Shown: positions 1 through 5,611, counted from the first letter of the stretch. The stretch: DNA of 6,994 nucleotides from an uncultured Chloroflexota bacterium (GCA_913046025.1 CAJWRP010000115.1:1-6994); one strand, 5' to 3'. The notes: generated from the letters alone by a model not told the origin. A program made the numbers and translations.

Positions 1-400
1 ACTTTACTCGATTTTGGAAATTCTGCCCAATAGGAATTGCGCTATCCGAAGCGGCCTTATGGGAAATCCTTGTGAAGACATCGTGCAGAATCTGAGGACC
101 ATCACTGCCCCGGACGTCATCTGAAGTTAGCCCACCTATCTCATCGACCACCATTGTTAGCAGTCGATCATAATCCTTAGGCAAACATTCCTGCCCATCT
201 TCGGTGAGATAGAAGGAGTATTCAGGCCGACCAGTTTTCTTGCGGACCTCATTAAATCCAACTAGCCTATCCCTTTGGAGAATGTCTAGGTGCCTACGAA
301 TTGTGGGGGGAGCAAGCCCGATTCCAGTGGCCAAACCCTCTACAGTGGCATTACCATTTTTTTGGAGCAATTGAAGAATCCGCAGCCGTGTGCCTTCCAT
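1..400 (-). CDS. Winged-helix transcriptional regulator, COG2345/SufR-like (C-terminus cut by window edge)
   Basis: This reading frame is open from the ATG at 400 to base 1, giving 133 codons and no stop, so the C-terminal part lies outside the window. Residues 5-50 form a helix-turn-helix: LRILQLLQKNG, then VEGLA, then a recognition helix around APPTIRRHLDIL (30-41). The wing at 53-65 carries the GRPEYSFYLT motif, followed by LTEDGQECLPKDYDRL, which is characteristic of the COG2345 ArsR-like family that includes SufR. By family knowledge such proteins are dimeric DNA-binding repressors or activators, and some bind an Fe-S cluster through C-terminal cysteines. That region is missing here, so a cluster can be neither claimed nor excluded. 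The start is well fixed: an in-frame TAG lies 7 codons upstream with no other start codon between. GGGGTG close to the ATG is at best a weak ribosome site. The target is unknown; autoregulation is plausible given the palindrome beside its promoter. Confidence 0.86.
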   Translation of the reverse strand, partial: MEGTRLRILQLLQKNGNATVEGLATGIGLAPPTIRRHLDILQRDRLVGFNEVRKKTGRPEYSFYLTEDGQECLPKDYDRLLTMVVDEIGGLTSDDVRGSDGPQILHDVFTRISHKAASDSAIPIGQNFQNRVK

Positions 401-437
401 ATCACCCCAATCTTCTTTCTATTGCCTACTGCCCAAA

Positions 438-466
438 ATTATAGTCGCGAGGCCGAGAAGTGTCAA
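438..466 (-). promoter_or_regulatory. Consensus sigma-70 promoter of the winged-helix regulator
   Basis: On the minus strand TTGACA (461-466) is followed by exactly 17 bases and then TATAAT (438-443). Both hexamers match the consensus completely. The predicted transcript start is near 431, giving a leader of about 30 nt before the ATG at 400. A perfect promoter is unusual and implies strong basal transcription, which fits a gene that is held down by a repressor. Confidence 0.72.
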
Positions 467-473
467 ATTTACG

Positions 474-487
474 CACATAATTACGTG
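474..487. promoter_or_regulatory. Possible operator palindrome upstream of the regulator promoter
   Basis: CACATAA (474-480) faces TTACGTG (481-487), a gapless palindrome matching at 6 of 7 positions per half. It sits 7 bp upstream of the -35 box. Related half-sites recur nearby: TACGTGT at 549-555 and CACATAAT at 584-591. The position suits a winged-helix protein regulating its own promoter. The motif is AT-rich and short, so chance is a real alternative. Confidence 0.25.
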
Positions 488-680
488 TTATTAGCTATCC
501 CTAAAATGGATAAATAATTAGTTTGATATATACATTTATTGACACCCATACGTGTGCTTTACCCCATTTATACTGAAACCAAACACATAATGAGGGATAT
601 TAATGCTACTCTATGGGTATTGGTGTTCTCAACTCATCATATGGCTATTCACACTAATTGTTAAGGCTAATGCCAGCCAT

Positions 681-705
681 TATTAAACAATAGGCCGAAC
701 GCCTA
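681..705 (-). terminator. Weak candidate intrinsic terminator of cofE
   Basis: Read on the minus strand, TAGGC (701-705) and GCCTA (691-695) form a perfect 5-bp stem around a GTTCG loop. A U-rich tail, TTGTTT then AATAA, follows immediately (690-681). It lies about 33 nt beyond the cofE stop codon. The stem is short, so termination efficiency is uncertain. A second hairpin at 722-736 precedes it and may contribute. Confidence 0.35.
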
Positions 706-737
706 ACAAGGGGACGGCCAGGTGCTGCGATAGCACT

Positions 738-1511
738 CTACCGAAAAAGGTCCCTAGAACGCTCTCTAATCATTGGTTTGATCCCGTTAGGGGAGCTATT
801 ACCGTGTTCGTATCCCCGTACGAGGGCCACTGGCACGTTGATGGCTTTGGCAGTCACCATCTCTGCGGCGGCGGCCAGCTCATCCACGACGGCTATGGTT
901 GTAGCTTTTAGCTCCCTGTTATTGGCGTCCAAGGTTCCACGATAATCTTTCATTAGCTCCACACCGGCGACACCAATAGCAAAATTGCTGTGACCTTCTC
1001 GCCAGGCCCTACCAAAGGTATCTGATATAACAATCCCGATTTCAGTGCCACCAGTTAATGCGGCGATTGCCTGCCTAATTCCTAGGGCCGACTTGTCCGA
1101 ATCCACCGGCAGAAGACAGACCCAATCGTCCCCAGGAACATTGGAGGCGTCGATCCCAGCATTGGCGCAGACGAATCCATGCTTTGTCTCCGTAATCATT
1201 ACCCCACGCTCCACGTCCATCCTCACGATAGAACGACTCTCTTGAAGTACCAGTTCAACCAGCCGGGAGTCTTTGCCCATGTCTTTTGCCAGTTGCGAAG
1301 CAAATGCGGAAGGCACAACGTCATTAAGATTTACGAGGCGCCCTTCTGACTTTGATACCACTTTCTGAGTCACTACAAGGATGTCGTTATCGACCAGAGG
1401 GGTACCCTGCTCCCTGGCAGCGTAAACAATCATTTTTGATAGGTCATCGCCCTCGACGATCTCCGGTATGCCAGTGATGCCTATTATTTCAATTCTGGGA
1501 AATTCGCTCAT
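738..1511 (-). CDS. cofE: Coenzyme F420-0:L-glutamate ligase (F420-0:gamma-glutamyl ligase)
   Basis: CofE adds gamma-linked glutamate(s) from L-glutamate to F420-0 using GTP, the tail-forming step of cytoplasmic coenzyme F420 synthesis. The 257-residue protein shows the family signatures in order: IPEIVEGDDL (15-24), the QKVVSKSEGR block (49-58), ETKHGFVCANAGIDASNV (108-125), LPVDSDKSA (134-142), SDTFGRAWREG (163-173) and DELAAAAE (210-217). It ends in the typical RDLFR. The acidic residues D121, D164 and D210-E211 lie in the segments that build the metal and nucleotide site in characterised CofE. There is no C-terminal nitroreductase-like domain, so this is stand-alone CofE rather than actinobacterial FbiB. 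A longer version from the ATG at 1544 is possible. I prefer 1511 because the family begins just before the IEIIGI strand and a GAG lies 7-9 nt upstream. No other F420 gene is in the window. Confidence 0.95.
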   Translation of the reverse strand: MSEFPRIEIIGITGIPEIVEGDDLSKMIVYAAREQGTPLVDNDILVVTQKVVSKSEGRLVNLNDVVPSAFASQLAKDMGKDSRLVELVLQESRSIVRMDVERGVMITETKHGFVCANAGIDASNVPGDDWVCLLPVDSDKSALGIRQAIAALTGGTEIGIVISDTFGRAWREGHSNFAIGVAGVELMKDYRGTLDANNRELKATTIAVVDELAAAAEMVTAKAINVPVALVRGYEHGNSSPNGIKPMIRERSRDLFR

Positions 1512-1562
1512 GTTAGGTCTCGTTAGTAGAATAATTGAGGCCATTCCAGCGTTGGAAAATAC

Positions 1563-1592
1563 AGTATACGCAGTTTGCCCTCAGGCGCACAA
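1563..1592 (-). promoter_or_regulatory. Probable cofE promoter
   Basis: On the minus strand TTGTGC (1587-1592) and TATACT (1563-1568) are separated by 18 bp. The -10 box matches five of six consensus bases, and the -35 box keeps the important TTG. The predicted start near 1556 would leave a 44-nt leader to the preferred ATG at 1511, or only about 11 nt to the ATG at 1544. Confidence 0.42.
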
Positions 1593-1615
1593 TAACCGCC
1601 GATAGCGGCCTAACG

Positions 1616-1624
1616 TGATATACT
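1616..1624 (+). promoter_or_regulatory. Extended -10 promoter candidate for the lyase-folB operon
   Basis: TG (1616-1617), one base, then TATACT (1619-1624) makes an extended -10 element. No recognisable -35 box lies 17-18 bp upstream, which extended -10 promoters can tolerate. The predicted start near 1631 gives a leader of roughly 58 nt. The element lies back to back with the cofE promoter, with a small CCGC/GCGG inverted repeat (1596-1608) between them that could serve as a shared site. Confidence 0.35.
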
Positions 1625-1641
1625 CGTCAAAGCTTTTTCAT

Positions 1642-1679
1642 TCCCTGGAGAAGCCAATACTGTCCTGATTTTGCAGGGA
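1642..1679 (+). promoter_or_regulatory. Leader hairpin that could mask the lyase ribosome-binding site
   Basis: TCCCTG (1642-1647) is perfectly complementary to CAGGGA (1674-1679), and a T-G wobble at 1641/1680 extends the pairing. The right arm contains the Shine-Dalgarno sequence AGGGAG (1675-1680) of the gene starting at 1689. The 26-nt loop makes the helix only moderately stable, and any strong ribosome site may find a partner by chance. Confidence 0.22.
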
Positions 1680-1688
1680 GACACAGCC

Positions 1689-2588
1689 ATGACATCTGAA
1701 ATTACCGTATTGCGTAGCCTACTATTCGTCCCAGGCAATCAGCCAAGCATGATGGAAAAGGCGATTGGCCTGAAGCCGGATGCTTTCATTCCAGATCTGG
1801 AAGACTCAGTGCCAGCGGACGAGAAGTCCAATGCCAGAGACGTAACGGCCGCACACCTAGCTGGACTGGCTGCAGGAGGAGTGAAGGTCATCCCCAGGGT
1901 CAACTCCATGGATACGGGCATCATGGAGGAGGACCTGGCAGCACTAATAGGTCCACACATTTACGGCGTGTCGGTAGGAAAGATTTACACCGCCGATGAC
2001 ATCCGTAAGATTTCTGGAATTCTATCCGACCTGGAACAGAAGGCAGGGCTTCCGGATGGTCAGATCAGACTTGTGGGGTGGATCGAGACGGCGATGGCCG
2101 TCGTCCACGCTTACGAAATCAGCGCAGCATCGCCCAGGGTAGTGGCCGTTGCCTTCGGAGCTGAGGACTACACCAACGACATGGAGATCGAACGCACCCA
2201 GGACGAGCAGGAGACAATCTTTGCCAGAAGCGCCATTGGAGTTGCCGCTAGGGCAGCCGGTGTTCTGGCACTGGACACGCCCTTCTTCAGCTTTCGTGAT
2301 CCAGAAGGGTTACGTGAGAATGCTCGGGATGCCAAGAAGTACGGATTCAAAGGGAAGTTCGCTATCCATCCCGCCCAGATCGACATCATCAATGAGACCT
2401 TCTCACCGTCACAGGCCGAGGTTGAGCAGGCTAAGCGAGAGATCGCGGCATACGAAGAGGCCGAGCGTATTGGCAGAGGCTCTACATCACTCGACGGTAA
2501 GGTTGTCGACGTCCCGGTGGTGAAGCGCGCGCAGGCTCTATTGGAGCTGGCCAAATCGATGCAAGTCACATCAGGATCGGGAGACTAA
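1689..2588 (+). CDS. CitE/HpcH-family CoA-ester lyase (citryl-, malyl- or citramalyl-CoA lyase-like)
   Basis: This is a 299-residue TIM-barrel enzyme of the HpcH/HpaI-CitE superfamily, whose cytoplasmic members cleave or form 3-hydroxy-acyl-CoA esters with Mg2+. The order of motifs fits well: RSLLFVPG (9-16), IPDLEDSVP (34-42), IPRVNS (68-73), WIETA with metal ligand E133, FGAEDYTNDM with metal ligand D160, DTPFFSFRD (196-204) and GFKGKFAIHPAQ (219-230). The length is normal for CitE-like lyases. The substrate cannot be read from sequence: no citF or citD neighbour is present, so the fermentative citrate lyase complex is unlikely. A malyl-/citramalyl-CoA lyase or thioesterase role is more plausible. 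I chose the ATG at 1689 because AGGGAG lies 8 nt upstream; an in-frame TTG at 1671 would add MQGDTA but lacks a ribosome site. The stop is 2 nt before folB, so the two genes form one transcript. Confidence 0.9.
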   Translation: MTSEITVLRSLLFVPGNQPSMMEKAIGLKPDAFIPDLEDSVPADEKSNARDVTAAHLAGLAAGGVKVIPRVNSMDTGIMEEDLAALIGPHIYGVSVGKIYTADDIRKISGILSDLEQKAGLPDGQIRLVGWIETAMAVVHAYEISAASPRVVAVAFGAEDYTNDMEIERTQDEQETIFARSAIGVAARAAGVLALDTPFFSFRDPEGLRENARDAKKYGFKGKFAIHPAQIDIINETFSPSQAEVEQAKREIAAYEEAERIGRGSTSLDGKVVDVPVVKRAQALLELAKSMQVTSGSGD

Positions 2589-2590
2589 TC

Positions 2591-2965
2591 GTGCCGCAGG
2601 ACAAGATGCAGTTGCAGGGCTTGAAGTTCTACGGCTACCACGGCGTACATGATGCCGAGCAGCAGTTGGGCCAGAGGTATATAGTCGACTTGGAGATGGA
2701 GCTGGATCTCCGAACCGCCGGGTTGTCCGATGATCCCAACGACACCGTTAATTACTCCCATGTTTACCAGATAGTCAAAAAGATCATGGAAGGCCCAGCC
2801 AGGAAACTTCTAGAAAATGTTGCAGAATCCATCGCCACCTGCGTCCTGGAGGATTTCGACATACATTCGGTCCGGGTAAAGGTCATGAAGCCTGAGGTGC
2901 CTATCAAAGGAAGCATCCTGGACTTCGCCAGCGTGGAAATCTACCGCACCAGGGATTTTGAGTAG
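2591..2965 (+). CDS. folB: Dihydroneopterin aldolase
   Basis: FolB converts 7,8-dihydroneopterin to 6-hydroxymethyl-7,8-dihydropterin plus glycolaldehyde in tetrahydrofolate synthesis, acting as a cytoplasmic octamer. The 124-residue length is standard. Visible family landmarks are GLKFYGYHGVHDAEQQLGQ (10-28) with E23, DTVNYSHVY (51-59) with Y55, KLLENVAE (72-79) with E75, and VKVMKPEVPI (96-105) with K100. These fall at or next to the positions of the Glu, Tyr, Glu and Lys of the Staphylococcus aureus active site, so the enzyme should be active. The start is GTG, with GGGAG 7 nt upstream inside the end of the preceding gene. An ATG at 2606 would remove five residues and is the only serious alternative. 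No other folate gene (folE, folK, folP) is adjacent, and the coupling to a CoA-ester lyase is unusual. Confidence 0.94.
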   Translation: MPQDKMQLQGLKFYGYHGVHDAEQQLGQRYIVDLEMELDLRTAGLSDDPNDTVNYSHVYQIVKKIMEGPARKLLENVAESIATCVLEDFDIHSVRVKVMKPEVPIKGSILDFASVEIYRTRDFE

Positions 2966-3089
2966 AGAAGCAGAGGGATATTTCTTCACGTAACTCCGTG
3001 TTGCGCGTGGCCTATGTGCTCAGAACCGATGCCGATTCGAATTTGATTGGCGAATGGAATTCAGTAGAGCCTCTCAGGTTTTTCTAGAA

Positions 3090-3120
3090 CCCATTCGATT
3101 TACTGATTAATGGGCCTTTT
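3090..3120 (+). terminator. Candidate terminator of the lyase-folB operon
   Basis: CCCATT (3090-3095) and AATGGG (3109-3114) form a perfect 6-bp stem with a 13-nt loop, followed by CC and four Ts. It lies about 125 nt beyond folB and directly before the end of the convergent gene, which is where a terminator would be expected. The long loop and short T-run make it weak. A smaller hairpin CACG/CGTG (2987-3000) lies nearer folB but lacks a T-run. Confidence 0.38.
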
Positions 3121-3137
3121 GCTATTGCAACAAGAAA

Positions 3138-3950
3138 CTAATCCTTGATCTGACATATGTACCTATCTGCGGATTGGCGAATGGACTCTTTAGCCCCTGT
3201 CATGACGTTACGTCCCCACCAACCGCCATAAATGCGGTCAAACTCGTAAGGCTCCACTGCCGCTACGATACTGCGTATTTCCGACTCGGGTAGGGGTATC
3301 AGGTTAGGATAACTTCGCATGAAGCTCACGTAGCGCCTGTCCGGCACCACGGTAATACTGTCCCCAACAAAGAGTGCACCCTTGCCGTCGGCTCCTCCGG
3401 CCCAGTGCATTACTGCGCTGCCCAGGAAGTGTCCACCGCACTGGATGAGGGTTAGTCCCGGCACAAGCTCCAAAGAGCTGCCATCCCAGTAGTGTATTGA
3501 GGGGTCGGGCCGCATCACGTGCTCGCGGTCGACTTCGGGAATGTATATGGGCGCATCGTCGAAGGCACGGCTCCACGTAACCATGCTGTCATAGAAATGA
3601 GGGTGGGAAAAGCAGATTGCCTGAATGCCTCCCAGAGACCTGATTGCATCAATTGCAGCGTCATCCAGTAAGCTAACACAATCGTAAAGAACGTTACCTC
3701 CAGGAGTCTGAACCAGTAACGCCCTCTGGCCTATGGTGAAGCTGGGAATTATACCTATACCCATGAGCCCAGGCTCCTCTTCACGCACTTCGTTCTTGTA
3801 ACCTTCAGCCTTCAGTTCCTCCATGGTCACCCACATCTGCCCATCCCAGCCCACGTACTGCCTGGGGTCGTCGCATATGGCGCAGTGGGTTGGAGGCGTC
3901 TCGCTCTCCGTGTGCTCTACTCCGCAGGTACGACAAATGAAGTTCTCCAA
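3138..3950 (-). CDS. Metallo-beta-lactamase-fold hydrolase with N-terminal zinc/rubredoxin-like knuckle
   Basis: The 270-residue protein opens with a four-cysteine knuckle, C6-x2-C9 and C23-x2-C26 (CRTCG, HCAICDD), then a WDGQMWVTMEEL segment, then an MBL-fold domain from about 62 to 250. Metal-site elements are SHPHFYDS (115-122), GGHFLGS (172-178) and VGDS (195-198). The usual HxHxDH is altered: Tyr120 and Asp121 replace Asp and His, and the late histidine position appears to be occupied by GGWWG (242-246). I recall a widespread uncharacterised family with this same layout, so the differences are probably family traits rather than decay. The substrate is unknown and no signal peptide is visible, suggesting a cytoplasmic enzyme. 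The start is a TTG, because a perfect AAGGAGG (3956-3962) lies 5 nt upstream and no ATG is near. It is transcribed divergently from the AAA+ ATPase gene. Confidence 0.9.
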   Translation of the reverse strand: MENFICRTCGVEHTESETPPTHCAICDDPRQYVGWDGQMWVTMEELKAEGYKNEVREEEPGLMGIGIIPSFTIGQRALLVQTPGGNVLYDCVSLLDDAAIDAIRSLGGIQAICFSHPHFYDSMVTWSRAFDDAPIYIPEVDREHVMRPDPSIHYWDGSSLELVPGLTLIQCGGHFLGSAVMHWAGGADGKGALFVGDSITVVPDRRYVSFMRSYPNLIPLPESEIRSIVAAVEPYEFDRIYGGWWGRNVMTGAKESIRQSADRYICQIKD

Positions 3951-3955
3951 TGTAG

Positions 3956-3962
3956 CCTCCTT
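3956..3962 (-). promoter_or_regulatory. Perfect Shine-Dalgarno that fixes a TTG start
   Basis: Minus-strand AAGGAGG is fully complementary to the 16S rRNA anti-Shine-Dalgarno sequence and ends 5 nt before TTG (3950-3948). No ATG or GTG is suitably placed, so this site decides the start of the MBL-fold gene. A strong site paired with a weak TTG codon is a common compensation. Confidence 0.8.
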
Positions 3963-3990
3963 GGAAAATTTAACTATTGTGCCCTTTTTC

Positions 3991-4016
3991 GCCGTTTAAG
4001 ATAACATGAAAACGGC
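3991..4016. promoter_or_regulatory. Perfect 7-bp inverted repeat, candidate operator for the MBL-fold gene
   Basis: GCCGTTT (3991-3997) and AAACGGC (4010-4016) are exact inverse copies separated by 12 bp. The centres are 19 bp apart, about two helical turns, which fits a dimeric DNA-binding protein. The repeat sits about 40-65 bp upstream of the TTG start, where the minus-strand promoter should lie; a poor extended -10-like TGTTATCTT occurs inside the spacer. As RNA it could also fold into a hairpin. Confidence 0.32.
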
Positions 4017-4069
4017 CTGATGTTAGTTGCAACGAAATCTATCCTATGCCAAACTTGCTGCATCGCCCA

Positions 4070-4098
4070 TTGGCGCGGTTCAGTTCCGTCGATATACC
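4070..4098 (+). promoter_or_regulatory. Weak sigma-70 promoter candidate for the AAA+ ATPase gene
   Basis: TTGGCG (4070-4075) and TATACC (4093-4098) are spaced by exactly 17 bp, each matching four of six consensus bases. The predicted start near 4105 gives a leader of about 110 nt that contains the 4150-4189 hairpin. A 5-bp inverted repeat, GCCAA (4048-4052) with TTGGC (4070-4074), overlaps the -35 box. Other starts in this interval cannot be excluded. Confidence 0.3.
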
Positions 4099-4149
4099 TC
4101 AGAAATTGAAGTTTCCCATCGTACCAAAACGTCACATAAGGTGTCATAG

Positions 4150-4189
4150 TTCGTAGTTCAGGTAATCAGTTAGACCAGACAACTACGAA
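4150..4189 (+). promoter_or_regulatory. Stem-loop in the leader of the AAA+ ATPase gene
   Basis: TTCGTAGTT (4150-4158) and AACTACGAA (4181-4189) are a perfect 9-bp inverted repeat. Inside it, TC-A-GGT (4158-4163) can pair with ACC-A-GA (4174-4179) around one A-A mismatch, extending the hairpin to about 13 bp with a 10-nt apical loop. It ends 13 nt before the Shine-Dalgarno AAGGAG (4203-4208). No T-run follows, so it is not an intrinsic terminator. Roles as a leader RNA structure or as a DNA operator (half-site centres 31 bp apart, about three turns) both fit. Confidence 0.42.
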
Positions 4190-4216
4190 AAAGCATTTTC
4201 TTAAGGAGAGCCAGGC

Positions 4217-5611
4217 ATGGCCAACAATTCTAAGACCATCGGAGAGTTGCGAACCAGCGGTTATGTGGTTCTCAGCGTAAAGCAGGAGATCCGCAAAAAC
4301 CTCATATCGAAGATTAAGTCTGGCCAGGACCTGTTTCCCGGCATCATTGGCTTCGAAGATTCTGTGGTGCCTCAGTTAGAGAATGCCATCCTGGCGGGTC
4401 AAGACATAATCCTGCTGGGTGAGCGCGGCCAAGCCAAATCCAAGGTCATCCGCCAACTGATGTCTCTTTTAGACGATGAGATTCCCATTATGGAGGGCTG
4501 CGAACTTAACGACGATCCATTTAATCCAATCTGCCGCCAGTGCAAAGACATAATCGCCAAAAAGGGTGACAAGGCAAAGATTTCCTGGTTGCCAAGGGAG
4601 ATGCGATACGCCGAAAAATTGGCTACTCCGGATATTACGGTTGCCGACCTTATCGGCGAAATCGATCCGATCAAGGTTGCGGAGGGTCGTTACCTCTCCG
4701 ACGAGCTAACCATCCACTACGGACTTATCCCGCGCACGAATCGCGGTATCTTTTGCATCAACGAGTTGCCAGACCTCTCGGAGCGCATCCAGGTAAGCCT
4801 GTTCAATCTCATGCAGGAGCGAGATGTTCAGATAAAGGGCTATCGCATCATGCTGCCTCTGGACGTATTCCTGGTATCCAGCGCAAACCCCGAGGACTAC
4901 ACCAACAGAGGCAGGATAATCACGCCTCTCAAGGACCGCTACGGCGCGCAGATTCGCACTCACTACCCTCGGTCGACGGAAGAAGAGATGGGCATCGTAG
5001 AGCAGGAGTACACCAAGTTCGACGACACAGCGGATAAGGTCACTGTGCCGGATTACATGAAGGAACTGGTGGCCGAAATTACGGCCCTGGCCCGACGCAG
5101 CCCGGATGTTAACCAGCGTTCTGGGGTCAGCCTGAGAGTCTCCATAGCGAACTACGAGACGGTGGTCAGCTCTGCATTCAAGCGTAGCCTGAAGCACGAC
5201 GAGAAGGCCGCTCCGAGAATAAGCGACCTGCCGGCAATCGTCGCATCTACTCTCGGCAAGCTGGAGATGGAGAGCGTCGAAGAGGGCCGTGAGTTCAAGG
5301 TGCTTGAGGAGCTAACGAAGAAGGCTGTGCTAAATACCTTTGGCCGTCACTTCAAGGCCCGCGAGTTCGAAGACCTGGTGCTAAAGTTTGAGGAGGGGCT
5401 TGCAGTAGAGACGGGAAGCAACATTCCGTCTGCTGACTATGTCAAGAAGCTACCTCTGATAGGTGGGGCCTCCAAGCTCATCAAGCGCATCGAGCGCTCT
5501 GAGGAACCTGCCGCCATCGCATCAGCCATCGAGTTTGTGCTGGAAGGCCTGCACTTGAACCGCCGCCTGAACCGCGACCACACCGGTGGCCACATCGTAT
5601 ACACGGCCTGA
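4217..5611 (+). CDS. MoxR/magnesium-chelatase-I-like AAA+ ATPase (Rv0958 type)
   Basis: The 464-residue protein is a ChlI/MoxR-clade AAA+ ATPase, resembling the group annotated 'magnesium chelatase' such as M. tuberculosis Rv0958. Motifs are a P-loop GERGQAKS (68-75) with K74, a Walker B-like GIFCINELPDL (177-187), the following SERIQVSLFNLMQERDVQIKGY region typical of the clade, a sensor-1 SSANPEDYTNRG (221-232), and KDRYG (239-243), which probably holds the arginine finger. The P-loop has Ala73 instead of the usual Gly, and Walker B has Asn182 instead of Asp. Cys95, Cys106 and Cys109 cluster in an insert after the P-loop. The C-terminal half is helical. Family members are thought to remodel proteins or insert metals together with a VWA-domain partner, but no such gene follows here. 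Real chlorophyll magnesium chelatase is unlikely, as no bch genes are present. The start is secure: AAGGAG lies 8 nt upstream. Confidence 0.9.
   Translation: MANNSKTIGELRTSGYVVLSVKQEIRKNLISKIKSGQDLFPGIIGFEDSVVPQLENAILAGQDIILLGERGQAKSKVIRQLMSLLDDEIPIMEGCELNDDPFNPICRQCKDIIAKKGDKAKISWLPREMRYAEKLATPDITVADLIGEIDPIKVAEGRYLSDELTIHYGLIPRTNRGIFCINELPDLSERIQVSLFNLMQERDVQIKGYRIMLPLDVFLVSSANPEDYTNRGRIITPLKDRYGAQIRTHYPRSTEEEMGIVEQEYTKFDDTADKVTVPDYMKELVAEITALARRSPDVNQRSGVSLRVSIANYETVVSSAFKRSLKHDEKAAPRISDLPAIVASTLGKLEMESVEEGREFKVLEELTKKAVLNTFGRHFKAREFEDLVLKFEEGLAVETGSNIPSADYVKKLPLIGGASKLIKRIERSEEPAAIASAIEFVLEGLHLNRRLNRDHTGGHIVYTA

Larger units (their letters stand above)
467..737. other. AT-rich intergenic region without a gene
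   Basis: No supported coding frame exists on either strand between the regulator promoter and the end of cofE. The stretch is clearly richer in A and T than its neighbours. It contains the operator-like half-sites noted separately, and a pair ACCCATA (544-550) and TATGGGT (612-618) in inverted orientation. A perfect 5-bp hairpin GTGCT/AGCAC (722-736) lies directly behind the cofE stop codon, and a second hairpin follows at 691-705. Nothing here resembles a tRNA or a known riboswitch to me. Confidence 0.6.

Noticed and set aside
290..517. 75-codon plus-strand frame over the left intergenic region.
   Set aside because: It is antisense to the start and promoter of the winged-helix regulator, and its product resembles no protein family.
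539..574. Plus-strand TTGACA (539-544) with TATACT (569-574).
   Set aside because: The boxes are good but the spacer is 24 bp, far from 16-18, and no plus-strand gene follows before 1689.
1671..1688. TTG start that would lengthen the CoA-ester lyase by six residues.
   Set aside because: It overlaps the AGGGAG that is ideally spaced for the ATG at 1689, and has no ribosome site of its own.
2149..2569. Two overlapping frames (plus 124 codons, minus 133 codons) within the CoA-ester lyase gene.
   Set aside because: Both are out-of-frame readings of a well-conserved gene, with Ser/Arg/Pro-rich compositions typical of shadows.
4153..4176. GTAGTTCAGGT...TTAGACC in the ATPase leader resembles a tRNA D-arm.
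   Set aside because: No anticodon arm, TTC arm or acceptor stem can be placed around it; the pairing belongs to the local hairpin.
4706..5197. 163-codon minus-strand frame inside the AAA+ ATPase gene.
   Set aside because: It is the antisense shadow of conserved AAA+ motifs, has no plausible start signals and no recognisable product.
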